From JBHENN01 sp046262015 (GTDB lineage: Bacteria; Actinomycetota; CADDZG01; WHSQ01): a DNA stretch of 26,303 nt. The translations under genes were made by a program, and so were the position numbers. The notes beneath the pieces are model-generated. The model worked only from the letters and a program-made list of their open reading frames with translations. It did not search any database and was not told the origin of the DNA. The DNA is taken from positions 1 through 26,303 of the forward strand of contig JBHENN010000054.1 of NCBI GenBank assembly GCA_046262015.1, read 5' to 3'. Positions 14,845 through 22,189 of the stretch are shown here, piece by piece; positions within the stretch are counted from its first letter, which is position 1; every line of letters begins with the position of its first letter.

Positions 14845-16041
14845 ATGCGCGACGACGATGTCGTAGCCAGGATCGAGACCCTTTCCGATCGGCTACGCCC
14901 AGGATCGGCTCTGCAGGGCCGCTTCCGCCTCACCATCGACGACGTCCAGCGCGATGTCGTCGTGTCGAAGAGCACGTGCAGGGTCGGGGGTGCGCGGGGA
15001 AGACCCGATGCCGAGATCATCACGGACTCGGCCACCTGGCGTCTGATCGATCGCGGACGTATCTCGGGGATCGAGGCGTTCGCGAACAGGCGGCTTCTCG
15101 TGCGCGGAGGGATCGAGAAGTCACTCCACTTCGAGCCGGCCTTCGAGCGCCCCGATGCGGGAGCGATGCGTTACACCCTGGATCTCGTGGACACGGGCTC
15201 TACGCGCATGTCGGTGTTGGTCGCGGGGGACCCCGACGCCGAACCGCTCATGCTCGTCCACGGACTCGGTGCGACGAAAGCGTCGTGGCTCACGATCGTC
15301 CCGCAGCTCGCGCGCCGTTACCGGGTGATCGCCCTCGACCTTCCCGGGTTCGGCGCCTCCTCCAAGCCGCGCGGGCGCTACGACGCGCCCTGGTTCGCGC
15401 ATCATGTCCTGGCACTGATGGACGCGTTCGGTCACGACGCCGCTCACGTGGCCGGCAACTCCATGGGGGGACGGATCGCGCAAGAGATGGCGATGTCCAA
15501 GCCGGATCGCGTGCGATCGATCGCGTGCCTGTGCCCGGCGACCGCGTTCTCGAGGCGTCCGCTCCTCCTGCTGGCCCGCCTCGCGCGCGCCGAGGCCGGC
15601 GTCCTGGTGTCTCGATTGCCCCGGGGCCCGATCCGCGACTCGGTCCGTCAGATGTTCGCCGATCCCGCGTCCGTCGAAGATGCATGGTTCGACGCTGCGG
15701 TCGAGGACTTCCTGCAGGTCTGGCGCAGCCCCCTCGCGCGCTTCGCGTTCTTCGCCGCGGCGCGCCACATCTATCTCGAGGAGCCGGACGGCGAGACGGG
15801 ATTCTGGGCGCGGCTCGCAGACATGCGCGTCCCCGCGTTCTACGTCTTCGGCGCCCAGGATCAGCTGATCGCCGCGCGGTCCGGGCTCGAGGTGACCAAG
15901 GCTCTGCCTTCGGCGCGCGTGGAGGTGTGGCGCAACTGCGGCCACGTCCCCCAGGTCGAGATGCCCGACCGCACCGCGCGCGCCTTGCTGGGTTTCTTCG
16001 GATCGAACGCCGGCGAGGCCAGGTCCACCGAGGCCGTCTAG
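14845..16041 (+). CDS. Apparent fusion: SCP2-like lipid-binding domain + alpha/beta hydrolase
   Basis: A 398-aa protein. Residues 1-100 look like an SCP2 sterol-carrier domain: RFRLTIDDVQRDVVVSKSTC, then DAEIITDSATWRLIDRGRIS, then ANRRLLVRGGIEKSLHFEPAF. This follows the family order of strands and the 'G.l.v.G....a..f' end. Residues 120-390 are an alpha/beta hydrolase: oxyanion HGLGATKASW, nucleophile Ser206 in GNSMGG, Asp339 in GAQDQL, His367 in CGHVPQVE, so the triad is intact. The fusion suggests a lipid ester or thioester held by the SCP2 part and cut by the hydrolase. It lies downstream of the acyl-CoA dehydrogenase pair and opposite the mce operon. The hydrolase call is firm; the SCP2 call rests on pattern only. 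Confidence 0.82.
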   Translation: MRDDDVVARIETLSDRLRPGSALQGRFRLTIDDVQRDVVVSKSTCRVGGARGRPDAEIITDSATWRLIDRGRISGIEAFANRRLLVRGGIEKSLHFEPAFERPDAGAMRYTLDLVDTGSTRMSVLVAGDPDAEPLMLVHGLGATKASWLTIVPQLARRYRVIALDLPGFGASSKPRGRYDAPWFAHHVLALMDAFGHDAAHVAGNSMGGRIAQEMAMSKPDRVRSIACLCPATAFSRRPLLLLARLARAEAGVLVSRLPRGPIRDSVRQMFADPASVEDAWFDAAVEDFLQVWRSPLARFAFFAAARHIYLEEPDGETGFWARLADMRVPAFYVFGAQDQLIAARSGLEVTKALPSARVEVWRNCGHVPQVEMPDRTARALLGFFGSNAGEARSTEAV

Positions 16042-16143
16042 CCCGGATCCCCGAGATGGCACGCGCGAGGTTCCCAGGAGGAGGGCCATCCCGACCGACA
16101 CGCGCTTCGTGAGGTGGATCGAGGCTGAACCCGACGACCGCGG

Positions 16144-17292
16144 CTAGGTGAACGCGTTCTCACCGGTCAGGGCGCGCCCGATGAGGAGTTTCTGGATCTG
16201 GCTCGTCCCCTCGTAGAGCGTGCTCACGCGCGCGTCGCGCAGGTACTTGCCGACCGGGTAGTCGTCGACGTAGCCGTAACCGCCGTGGATCTGAACCGCG
16301 GCGTTGGCTGCGCGAACGCAGGCTTCGGTCGCGTAGTACTTGGCGACAGAGGACTCCAGCGTGTGCGTTGCGCCCGCGTCGGCCAGAGCGGCGACCCGCC
16401 ACACGAGGAGGCGAGCCGCGTCGGCCTCCACGGCCATGTCGGCGATCATCTCCTGCACTAGCTGGAAGCGCGCGATCGGCCGCCCGAACGCCTCTCGCTC
16501 CGCGACGTAGCCGAGGCTGGCGTCGAGGCAGCCCTGGCTGATGCCCACCGATCCCGCGGCCAGGGACATGCGTCCCGCGTCGAGCGCCGACATGGCGACC
16601 TTGAACCCCGCTCCTTCGTCGCCGAGGCGCGCCTCGTCGGATACCCGGACGCCGTCGAGGATCAGCTCTGCGGTGTCCTGGGCGCGCAGGCCGAGCTTCC
16701 CGGTCACCGGGCGCGCCGAGAACCCGGAGGCGTCGGTGGGGACCAGGAAGCAGGTGATGCCGCGCGGCCCGGCCTCGCCGGTGCGGGCGAAGATCAGGGC
16801 GAGCTTCGCCCACGTCCCGTTCGTGATGAACAGCTTCGTGCCCGAGATGACCCAGTCGCCGCCGTCGCGGCGAGCCCGGGCGGCGAGGTTCGCCGCGTCC
16901 GAGCCGAACCCAGGCTCGGTCAGCCCGAAGCAACCCAGCTCACCCCCCGACAGGCGAGGGAGCCACTTCCGCTTCTGGCCCTCCGTCCCCCAGCGAGCGA
17001 TCGTCTTGCCGACCAGGCCCACGTTGACCGAGACCACGCCCCGTACGGATGAGTCGGCCCGGCCCAGCTCCTCGACCAGGAGGCAATAAGAGATGTTGTC
17101 GAGGCCCATGCCCCCATACGCCTCGGCGGTCGTCGCTCCGAGGAAGCCGACCTCGGCCAGCTTGGGCACGATTCCGGGGTCCATGGCCTCGGCCCGGTCC
17201 CACGCGCGGACGTGCGGAACGATCTCCCGCTCGGCGAAGTCGCGGGCGGTCGACCGCATCATCTCCTGCTCGGGTGTGAGCGTGAGGTCCAC
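16144..17292 (-). CDS. Acyl-CoA dehydrogenase (canonical, catalytic Glu present)
   Basis: A 382-aa enzyme with every family hallmark: LTLTPEQEMMRSTARDFAER at the N-terminus, CFGLTEPGFGSDAANL, GTKLFITNGTWAKLALIFA, REAFGRPIARFQLVQEMIAD, QIHGGYGYVDDYPVGKYLRD, and TLYEGTSQIQ with catalytic Glu361. It oxidises acyl-CoA to the 2-enoyl-CoA with FAD and electron-transfer flavoprotein; the MCAD-type Glu position suggests a straight-chain or short branched substrate. The start is GTG 17292, with GAGGAGG 6 nt upstream. It is divergent from the YgfZ-type gene at 17365, and TATGTT on the minus strand (17359-17354) is a possible -10. The 102 bp between it and the SCP2-hydrolase gene hold no clear gene or terminator. 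Confidence 0.92.
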   Translation of the reverse strand: MDLTLTPEQEMMRSTARDFAEREIVPHVRAWDRAEAMDPGIVPKLAEVGFLGATTAEAYGGMGLDNISYCLLVEELGRADSSVRGVVSVNVGLVGKTIARWGTEGQKRKWLPRLSGGELGCFGLTEPGFGSDAANLAARARRDGGDWVISGTKLFITNGTWAKLALIFARTGEAGPRGITCFLVPTDASGFSARPVTGKLGLRAQDTAELILDGVRVSDEARLGDEGAGFKVAMSALDAGRMSLAAGSVGISQGCLDASLGYVAEREAFGRPIARFQLVQEMIADMAVEADAARLLVWRVAALADAGATHTLESSVAKYYATEACVRAANAAVQIHGGYGYVDDYPVGKYLRDARVSTLYEGTSQIQKLLIGRALTGENAFT

Positions 17293-17364
17293 CGGATCCT
17301 CCTCGGGGCGAGTCGCGGGGCCGCCCTGGTTCCGGTCGGCGCACGCGCAGTACAACATAGACAG

Positions 17365-18216
17365 ATGGACCCGACGCCGAGGCTCTTCGCCGACCGATCG
17401 GACCGAGGGAAGCTCGCCTTCACCGGCCCACAGGCGCGCTGGTTCTTGCACCAGATACTCACCCAGGCGTTCGAGGACCTCGGTCCCGGAGAGGCACGCG
17501 ATGCGGCTCTCATCACCGCGCACGGTCGCATGGTCGGTTACCTCGAGTGTCTGGGCACGGACGAGGGGGTCCTCGCCCATCTCGAGCCCGAGCTGCACGA
17601 CACCCTGCCCGACGCGATCCGCCGCTACGTCTTCGCCACCCAGGTCGAGATCGAGGACGTGACGCGTTCCATGGGACTGGTGCTCGTCACGGGCGATGGC
17701 TGGGGCGACGTAGGTGCGCGCGTTCCCGGCGCCCGCCGGCACGAGACGTCCTCCCTCGGCGTGCCCGCCGGGTACCTGTGGCTCGCGCGTGAGGAGGTCC
17801 CCGGCGCGCTCGAGGCGCTCGCAGGAGAGGGCTGGGCGCCGGCCACGGAAGAGGACCTCGAAGAGCTGCGGATCCGCAACGGCGCGCCGCGGTGGGGGCG
17901 GGAGATGGATGTCCGGTCGTTCCCCCAGGAGGCCGGCATCGACCGGCGCGCGGTGCACTACGACAAGGGCTGCTATGTCGGCCAGGAGGCGATGGCGAAG
18001 ATCCACTTCCGGGGCAAGGTCAACCGGCGCGTCGCGCGTCTGGCCGGAGCCGGACGTCTGACCGCGGGGGCCGACGTGATGGTGGACGGCTCACCCGTCG
18101 GCCGGGTCACCAGCGCAGCCGGCAGCCACGCTCTCGCGACCGTCAAGCACGACGTGCCTGCCGGCGCGCGCGTGATCGCCGGGGGGGTCGAAGCCGAAGT
18201 AGCCGACGCTCTCTAG
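17365..18216 (+). CDS. ygfZ: YgfZ/GcvT-like folate-binding protein (iron-sulfur repair family)
   Basis: A 283-aa protein of the YgfZ (IBA57-related) family, which helps assemble or repair certain [4Fe-4S] enzymes and is related to the T protein of glycine cleavage. The diagnostic motif K-G-C-Y-V-G-Q-E occupies residues 201-208, preceded by RNGAPRWGREMDVRSFPQEA and followed by KIHFRGKVNRR. The C-terminal beta domain (VDGSPVGRVTSAAGSHALA) is also present. ATG 17365 has no ribosome site; TACAAC at 17351-17356 resembles a -10 box, so the message may be leaderless. Translation of the hydrolase 14 nt downstream probably depends on this gene's transcript. Confidence 0.88.
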   Translation: MDPTPRLFADRSDRGKLAFTGPQARWFLHQILTQAFEDLGPGEARDAALITAHGRMVGYLECLGTDEGVLAHLEPELHDTLPDAIRRYVFATQVEIEDVTRSMGLVLVTGDGWGDVGARVPGARRHETSSLGVPAGYLWLAREEVPGALEALAGEGWAPATEEDLEELRIRNGAPRWGREMDVRSFPQEAGIDRRAVHYDKGCYVGQEAMAKIHFRGKVNRRVARLAGAGRLTAGADVMVDGSPVGRVTSAAGSHALATVKHDVPAGARVIAGGVEAEVADAL

Positions 18217-18230
18217 GTCCAGGAGGTTCC

Positions 18231-18830
18231 GTGCCGCACCATCACGAGGGCGACGATGTCATCGTTCGCAAGCTCGAGGTCGGGAACATGGAGAACAACA
18301 CCTACGTGCTCGAGTGTCCGCGCACCCACGAGGCGCTCATAGTCGACGCGTGCTTCGAGCCGGATGCGATCCTGGACGGCGCTCAGGGGGCCACGGTCGT
18401 CGGCATCCTTCAGACCCACGGCCATATGGATCACGTCCAGGCTCTCGCCGAGCTCAAGCAGCGCCTCGGCGTGCCCGTCCATGCCCATCCCGGCGACGAC
18501 TACCCCGTGTCCATCGACCGTGTGCTCGCCGACGGAGACCGACTCTGGGTAGGTGAGCGGGAGATCGAGGTCCTGCACACCCCCGGCCACACGCCCGGGG
18601 GGACGTGCTTCCGGATCGGCCGGCATCTGATCAGCGGGGACACCCTCTTCCCGGGAGGGCCCGGCGCTACCCGGGGAGATCGCCGCGCCTTCGAGCAGAT
18701 CATCGAGTCGGTACGGACGAAGCTCTTCGTCCTGGCTGACGACACGGTCGTCTATCCCGGTCACGGCGCCGACACGACGATCGGCGCCGAGCGCCCCCAC
18801 CTTAAGGAGTGGATCGACCGGGGCTGGTGA
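18231..18830 (+). CDS. Metallo-beta-lactamase-fold hydrolase (glyoxalase II-like)
   Basis: A 199-aa MBL-fold enzyme. The metal motif T-H-G-H-M-D-H is at residues 62-68. It is followed by HTPGHTPGG, SGDTLFPGGPG and YPGHG, which supply the remaining His and the bridging Asp of a dinuclear site. The short length and the SGDTLF-type motif resemble the glyoxalase II/hydroxyacylglutathione hydrolase group, though actinobacteria lack glutathione, so the true thioester or ester substrate is open. GTG 18231 has AGGAGG 4 nt upstream. The N-terminus carries an HHHEGDD run that could bind metal. It follows the YgfZ-type gene by 14 nt in one operon. Confidence 0.88.
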   Translation: MPHHHEGDDVIVRKLEVGNMENNTYVLECPRTHEALIVDACFEPDAILDGAQGATVVGILQTHGHMDHVQALAELKQRLGVPVHAHPGDDYPVSIDRVLADGDRLWVGEREIEVLHTPGHTPGGTCFRIGRHLISGDTLFPGGPGATRGDRRAFEQIIESVRTKLFVLADDTVVYPGHGADTTIGAERPHLKEWIDRGW

Positions 18831-18852
18831 CCCCGTGTGACTCGGGGACACC
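18826..18852 (+). terminator. Strong hairpin at the end of the YgfZ-MBL operon, possible terminator
   Basis: GGTG-A-CCCCG (18826-18835) pairs with CGGGG-A-CACC (18843-18852): nine base pairs interrupted by one A-A mismatch, with a 7-nt loop. It includes the MBL stop codon. There is no T tract after it. A second short hairpin (GGTCAC-TGG-GTGACC, 18858-18872) follows. Termination or transcript-end protection are both possible. Confidence 0.4.
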
Positions 18853-18859
18853 CCTGTGG

Positions 18860-19024
18860 TCACTGGGTGACCGTGACGGGTTCGAGGAAGCGCCCCGATC
18901 TCCCCTCGATCTCCAACGCAGCCAGGTACTCCCCCGCCGGCAGCGGCTCGCCGGCCCTGGTCCGCGGCTCCTGGTCCGTGCCCGTGACCGTGACCACCAC
19001 GCCGTAGCCGCGGGAGCGGCGCAC
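18860..19024 (-). CDS. Possible small or remnant gene, beta-rich C-terminal fragment
   Basis: An open frame of 54 codons from GTG 19024. The residues look protein-like, with a beta-sandwich pattern (GVVVTVTGTDQ, PAGEYLAALEIEGRSGRF, EPVTVTQ), and nearly all third codon positions are G or C, as in the genuine genes here. No ribosome site precedes the GTG. The frame stays open upstream into the region of the divergent molybdoenzyme gene, where it no longer looks like protein. It may be the truncated end of a lost gene or a tiny exported-domain protein. Function unknown. Confidence 0.25.
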   Translation of the reverse strand: MRRSRGYGVVVTVTGTDQEPRTRAGEPLPAGEYLAALEIEGRSGRFLEPVTVTQ

Positions 19025-19033
19025 AATGGTGTG

Positions 19034-20650
19034 GTGGACGATGCCGGCGACATCGACAACGTGGACGGCGCGGACGACGCCCGCGGCAGCGGGTCGGGCA
19101 CCCCGCTTCGATCGTCGCCAGGGCTGCTCGGTGCGGGCGCGGGAGCCACCGCCGCCGCGCTTGGGGTCTTGTGGATCGTCGCGGCAGTGGCCCCGACCGC
19201 CCCGTTCGCTCCCACCGCTGTGGCCGAGCTCGTGCTGCGCGCCACGCCCGGGGACGCGGCGACCTTCTTCATCGAAACGCTCGGCCACTGGTCCCGCCGA
19301 CTGCTGCTGCTGGGGGCGCTCGCCGGGGCGATCGCCGCCGGGGCCGTCGCTCTCCGCCTCTCGGCCCTCGTGCTCTGGGCGGGCCGGGACGAGGCGCGCC
19401 GGGGCGAGGCCCGACCGGGCTTGGCGGGGGCCGGGTTGGCGCTCGCGGCGGCCGCCGCGTCGATCGGAGCCCCTCAGGGCGGCGCCCGTGGAGGAGCGGT
19501 CGCGCTCGCGTCCGCGCTCGGCGGTGCCACCTACGCGTTCGCAGCCCGCCGGCTACTCGGTCCCGCACCCGGCGCGGCGGTCGAGGCTGAGGGACGGCGC
19601 CGTGTCCTTCGGCTAGGCCTCGTGGGCGCGGGTGTCCTCGCTCTCGGAGGGGTCGGGGTCCGCTGGCTGGGCAACCGTCTCGGCGGGCCGAACCGCGACG
19701 TGGTGTTGGTCCCTCCGGCCTCACCTGCGTCCCCGCTCCCGCAGGGCCCGTTCCCGGAGATCGCGGGTATGCCGCGCGAGATAACGAGCGTGGAGGATCA
19801 CTACGTGGTGGACATCAACCTCGTGCCGCCGTCGGTCGAAGCCGACGGATGGGCTCTTACGGTCGGCGGCGAGGTCGATGCGCCGATGCGTCTGTCCTTC
19901 GACGAGCTGCAGGAACGGTTCGAGGTGGTCGAGGAATTCGCCGTACTTGCCTGCGTGTCGAACGAGGTCGGGGGCAACCTGATCGGTCACTCGGCGTGGG
20001 GCGGGGTGCGCTTGCGCGACGTGCTCGCCGCCGCGCAGGTGCGGGACACCGGTGTCGACGTCGTCATGCGCGGCGCGGACGGCTATTCCGACTCGATCCC
20101 ACTCGCCATCGCCCGCGACCCGACCGTGCTGCTGGCGGTATCGCAGAACGGCGAGCCGCTGACCCAAGCACATGGTTTCCCCTGCCGGGTGCGGGTCCCT
20201 GCCATCTTCGGGATGAAGAACGTGAAGTGGCTCGAGTCGATCGAAGTCGTGGCCTCGGACCACCAGGGCTACTGGCAGCAGAGAGGCTGGTCGGACGATG
20301 CGGTGGTCAAGACCGAGTCACGCATCGACGTCGCCGGCGACGGCTTCAGCGCACACACCGGGAACGCGACCTGGGTTGGTGGGGTCGCCTGGGCCGGCAC
20401 CCGTGGCATATCGAAGGTCGAGGTGTCGCTCGATGGAGGCGAGTCGTGGCGCGCGGCGCGACTGAAGGATCCTGTGTCGCCGATCTCGTGGCGGCTCTGG
20501 GCCTATCGCTGGACCCCGGAGCTGCCAGGCACCCAGGTGATCGCGTGCCGCGCTACCGACGGCACCGGCGTCGTGCAGACGGCGCGCCGGACGGCGCCCC
20601 ATCCCGCCGGAGCGACCGGCTACCACACCGTCGAAGTAGAGGTTTCGTGA
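19034..20650 (+). CDS. Membrane-anchored molybdopterin oxidoreductase (sulfite oxidase family)
   Basis: A 538-aa protein. The N-terminal third has about five hydrophobic segments (for example LLGAGAGATAAALGVLWIVA, RLLLLGALAGAIAAGAVALR, VLRLGLVGAGVLALGGVGVR). The remainder, outside the membrane, is a molybdopterin-binding domain (about residues 255-395), with the Mo-ligand Cys307 in FAVLACVSNEVGG, then a dimerisation domain (about 410-530: VKTESRIDVAGDG, GGVAWAGTRGISKVEVSLDG). The family includes sulfite oxidases and peptide methionine-sulfoxide reductases such as MsrP; the substrate here is unknown. The start is uncertain: GTG 19034 or 19031, with CACAAT (19022-19027) as a -10-like box and no good ribosome site. 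Confidence 0.85.
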   Translation: MDDAGDIDNVDGADDARGSGSGTPLRSSPGLLGAGAGATAAALGVLWIVAAVAPTAPFAPTAVAELVLRATPGDAATFFIETLGHWSRRLLLLGALAGAIAAGAVALRLSALVLWAGRDEARRGEARPGLAGAGLALAAAAASIGAPQGGARGGAVALASALGGATYAFAARRLLGPAPGAAVEAEGRRRVLRLGLVGAGVLALGGVGVRWLGNRLGGPNRDVVLVPPASPASPLPQGPFPEIAGMPREITSVEDHYVVDINLVPPSVEADGWALTVGGEVDAPMRLSFDELQERFEVVEEFAVLACVSNEVGGNLIGHSAWGGVRLRDVLAAAQVRDTGVDVVMRGADGYSDSIPLAIARDPTVLLAVSQNGEPLTQAHGFPCRVRVPAIFGMKNVKWLESIEVVASDHQGYWQQRGWSDDAVVKTESRIDVAGDGFSAHTGNATWVGGVAWAGTRGISKVEVSLDGGESWRAARLKDPVSPISWRLWAYRWTPELPGTQVIACRATDGTGVVQTARRTAPHPAGATGYHTVEVEVS

Positions 20651-20736
20651 TGCTTCGGCCCGGTAGGCGCGGCGACCCCGGTCAAAGATCAGGAGGTTTC
20701 AGCTCACCTCACCTCACAAGGACCGATGACTGAAGG

Positions 20737-21543
20737 CTACGTCGTCGCGGTGAGCCCGGCGAGGAAGCTCGACAGGCGGGTGTTGAACGCTTCCATCTCC
20801 TCGATCGGCGCGCCGTGGCCGGTCTCGAACGCGGAGAGCTCGGCGCCCGGGATCGCCGCGGCGATCTCCTCGGAGCCGAGGAAGGGGACCATCTGGTCGT
20901 TCTTCGCTCCCATCACCAGGGTCGGCACCGAGATGCGCGGGAGATCGGCGAGGGTGTCGTGCTTGTCGAGGGCGTCGAGCTGACCCAGGATCACCTCCGC
21001 CGACGGCATGTCCTCGGCGGTCACGCCGAACGAGCGGACGATGCGGTCGATCACCTCGCGGCCGATCTCGAAGAAGCCGGGGGTGAACATCCGGATCAGC
21101 GACCCCTCCAGCAGCGCTTCGGGACCGCCCGCCCCGACCACGAGCCGCGTCAGCTCGTGCTGGCGGCGCATGAACTCGATCGGACGAGCGAACGTCAGGG
21201 CAAGCACCAGCGCCGACACCCGCTCGGGATGGTCGAGCACCAGCCGCTGCGCGATCGCTCCGCCCATCGAGATCCCCATGACGACGGTCTTCTCGATCCC
21301 GAGGTGATCCAGCAGGCGCAGCGCATCGTCGGCCATCTGGTCCATCGTCGACGCGCCCGCTTTGGACGATCCGCCGGTCCCGCGGTTGTCGAACGTGATG
21401 AAGCGATGGGTCTTGGTGACGGCAGGGATCTGCGCCGCCCACAACCTCTGGTCGGATGCGAAGCCCATGATGCCCAGCAGCGGCGGGCCGTCCCCGTGCT
21501 CGCGATACGACAGGGTGACGTCGCCCAGGTCCAGTGTCGGCAT
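20737..21543 (-). CDS. Alpha/beta hydrolase
   Basis: A 268-aa hydrolase of the alpha/beta fold. Elements in order: GPPLLGIMGFASDQRLWAAQ (oxyanion loop), FDNRGTGGSS, nucleophile Ser92 in GISMGG, Asp216 in GAKNDQMVP, and His243 in TGHGAPIEE. The triad is complete. The residues resemble the 3-oxoadipate enol-lactonase/esterase branch, but the substrate cannot be named. The ATG at 21543 has no Shine-Dalgarno; TACTAT lies 6 nt upstream, so it is probably leaderless. It converges on the molybdoenzyme gene, 86 bp away, and is divergent from the small LADTG protein at 21619. Confidence 0.88.
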   Translation of the reverse strand: MPTLDLGDVTLSYREHGDGPPLLGIMGFASDQRLWAAQIPAVTKTHRFITFDNRGTGGSSKAGASTMDQMADDALRLLDHLGIEKTVVMGISMGGAIAQRLVLDHPERVSALVLALTFARPIEFMRRQHELTRLVVGAGGPEALLEGSLIRMFTPGFFEIGREVIDRIVRSFGVTAEDMPSAEVILGQLDALDKHDTLADLPRISVPTLVMGAKNDQMVPFLGSEEIAAAIPGAELSAFETGHGAPIEEMEAFNTRLSSFLAGLTATT

Positions 21544-21549
21544 CGGTCC

Positions 21550-21555
21550 ATAGTA
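21550..21555 (-). promoter_or_regulatory. TACTAT -10 box of a probable leaderless promoter (alpha/beta hydrolase)
   Basis: On the minus strand, TACTAT ends 6 nt before the ATG at 21543, and no Shine-Dalgarno is present. This is the spacing expected when transcription begins at or next to the start codon. Confidence 0.45.
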
Positions 21556-21605
21556 AGCCGGTGGGTCCGTTGCCCCTGGGGTGGCCTTTAGATCGCCACG
21601 CAGCG

Positions 21606-21611
21606 TACGCT
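21606..21611 (+). promoter_or_regulatory. TACGCT -10-like box upstream of the LADTG protein
   Basis: TACGCT (TANNNT type) ends 7 nt before the ATG at 21619, with no Shine-Dalgarno between. It faces the divergent box at 21550-21555 across about 50 bp. Confidence 0.35.
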
Positions 21612-21618
21612 TGACCGC

Positions 21619-21996
21619 ATGCGCCGGACCCGCGTTGCGTTCGCCTCGGCCCTCTTCCTGCTCGCCCTCGCCGCGCCGGCCGCGGCTCACACCCGCGACC
21701 CGTTCGATCCGGTCATCGACCTCACCCCCGACGTCGCCACCGGAACCGGCACGCAGGCCGGCGGGACCGGGACGGGAACCGGAGGAACCGGAGGAACCGG
21801 CGGGGCGTTCCAGGCCGGCTCGGCAGGCGGCCTCGCCGACACGGGCTCGACGACGACGACGTGGTTGGCGGTCGGCTACGCCTCGCTCGCCCTCGGCGGA
21901 GCGGCCCTCGTCTTGGCGCGCACGCTGAGAATCAACCCCGGCCTCACGGCCGGCTCCGCAAGACGTCTCTCCGCTCCGCGAACTCCTCGCGGCTGA
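21619..21996 (+). CDS. Small secreted protein with LADTG (LAXTG) sortase-type sorting signal
   Basis: A 125-aa protein. It has a signal peptide (RRTR, hydrophobic core, cleavage probably after AAA at residue 23), a short acidic segment (PFDPVIDLTPDVA), a Gly/Thr-rich linker (about 40-62), L-A-D-T-G at 72-76, a hydrophobic helix (about 82-100) and a basic tail. This is the order of a cell-wall sorting signal. LAXTG is the form recognised by class E sortases of actinobacteria. With so little mature sequence, it may be a spacer or small surface protein. The basic tail is longer than usual (25 residues), and its last 53 nt overlap the convergent SHOCT gene. No sortase is in the window. Confidence 0.65.
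   Translation: MRRTRVAFASALFLLALAAPAAAHTRDPFDPVIDLTPDVATGTGTQAGGTGTGTGGTGGTGGAFQAGSAGGLADTGSTTTTWLAVGYASLALGGAALVLARTLRINPGLTAGSARRLSAPRTPRG
21775..21800 (+). repeat. Short tandem repeat, 9-nt unit GGAACCGGA, nearly three copies
   Basis: Units start at 21775, 21784 and 21793 and encode Gly-Thr-Gly in the linker of the LADTG protein. Being in-frame multiples of three codons, copy-number changes would lengthen or shorten the linker without shifting the frame. Confidence 0.6.
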
Positions 21997-22189
21997 TCTC
22001 GCCGCGGGCGAAGCGTTCCTCGAGGACCTCTAGCGCGGGTGACGGCCGCTCGGTCGGGCTGTGACCGTCACGCCGTAGCAGACGCACCACCAGCGTCACG
22101 ACGATCACCCAGAAGCCGATCTTGAGGAAAGCCGTAACGAGGAACAGAACGCCCCCCAAGCCCGGCTCCCAGAAGAACGGATCCATCAT
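21944..22189 (-). CDS. SHOCT-domain small membrane protein
   Basis: An 81-aa protein. After a short start (MMDPFFWEPG), one or two hydrophobic stretches cover about residues 12-38 (VLFLVTAFLKIGFWVIVVTL). A basic/polar link (RRDGHSPTERPS) and a C-terminal SHOCT motif follow: ALEVLEERFARGEISREEFAERRDVL. SHOCT is a short oligomerisation-type helix pair. The ATG at 22189 overlaps the upstream PspC-SHOCT stop by 4 nt (ATGA), so the two are translated together. Its final 53 nt lie antisense to the end of the LADTG protein gene. A role in membrane sensing with its neighbour is guesswork. Confidence 0.8.
   Translation of the reverse strand: MMDPFFWEPGLGGVLFLVTAFLKIGFWVIVVTLVVRLLRRDGHSPTERPSPALEVLEERFARGEISREEFAERRDVLRSRP

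Noticed and set aside
16088..16147. Tiny frame after GAGGAGGGCC ending at TAG 16145-16147
   Set aside because: Nineteen codons beginning with ATC, overlapping the end of the acyl-CoA dehydrogenase gene; the ribosome-site likeness is probably chance.
20726..20983. Plus-strand frame starting MTEGYVVAVSPARK after AAGGA
   Set aside because: It runs antisense to the C-terminus of the alpha/beta hydrolase, whose active-site His region it covers; the sequence becomes Ser/Ala-rich without pattern.
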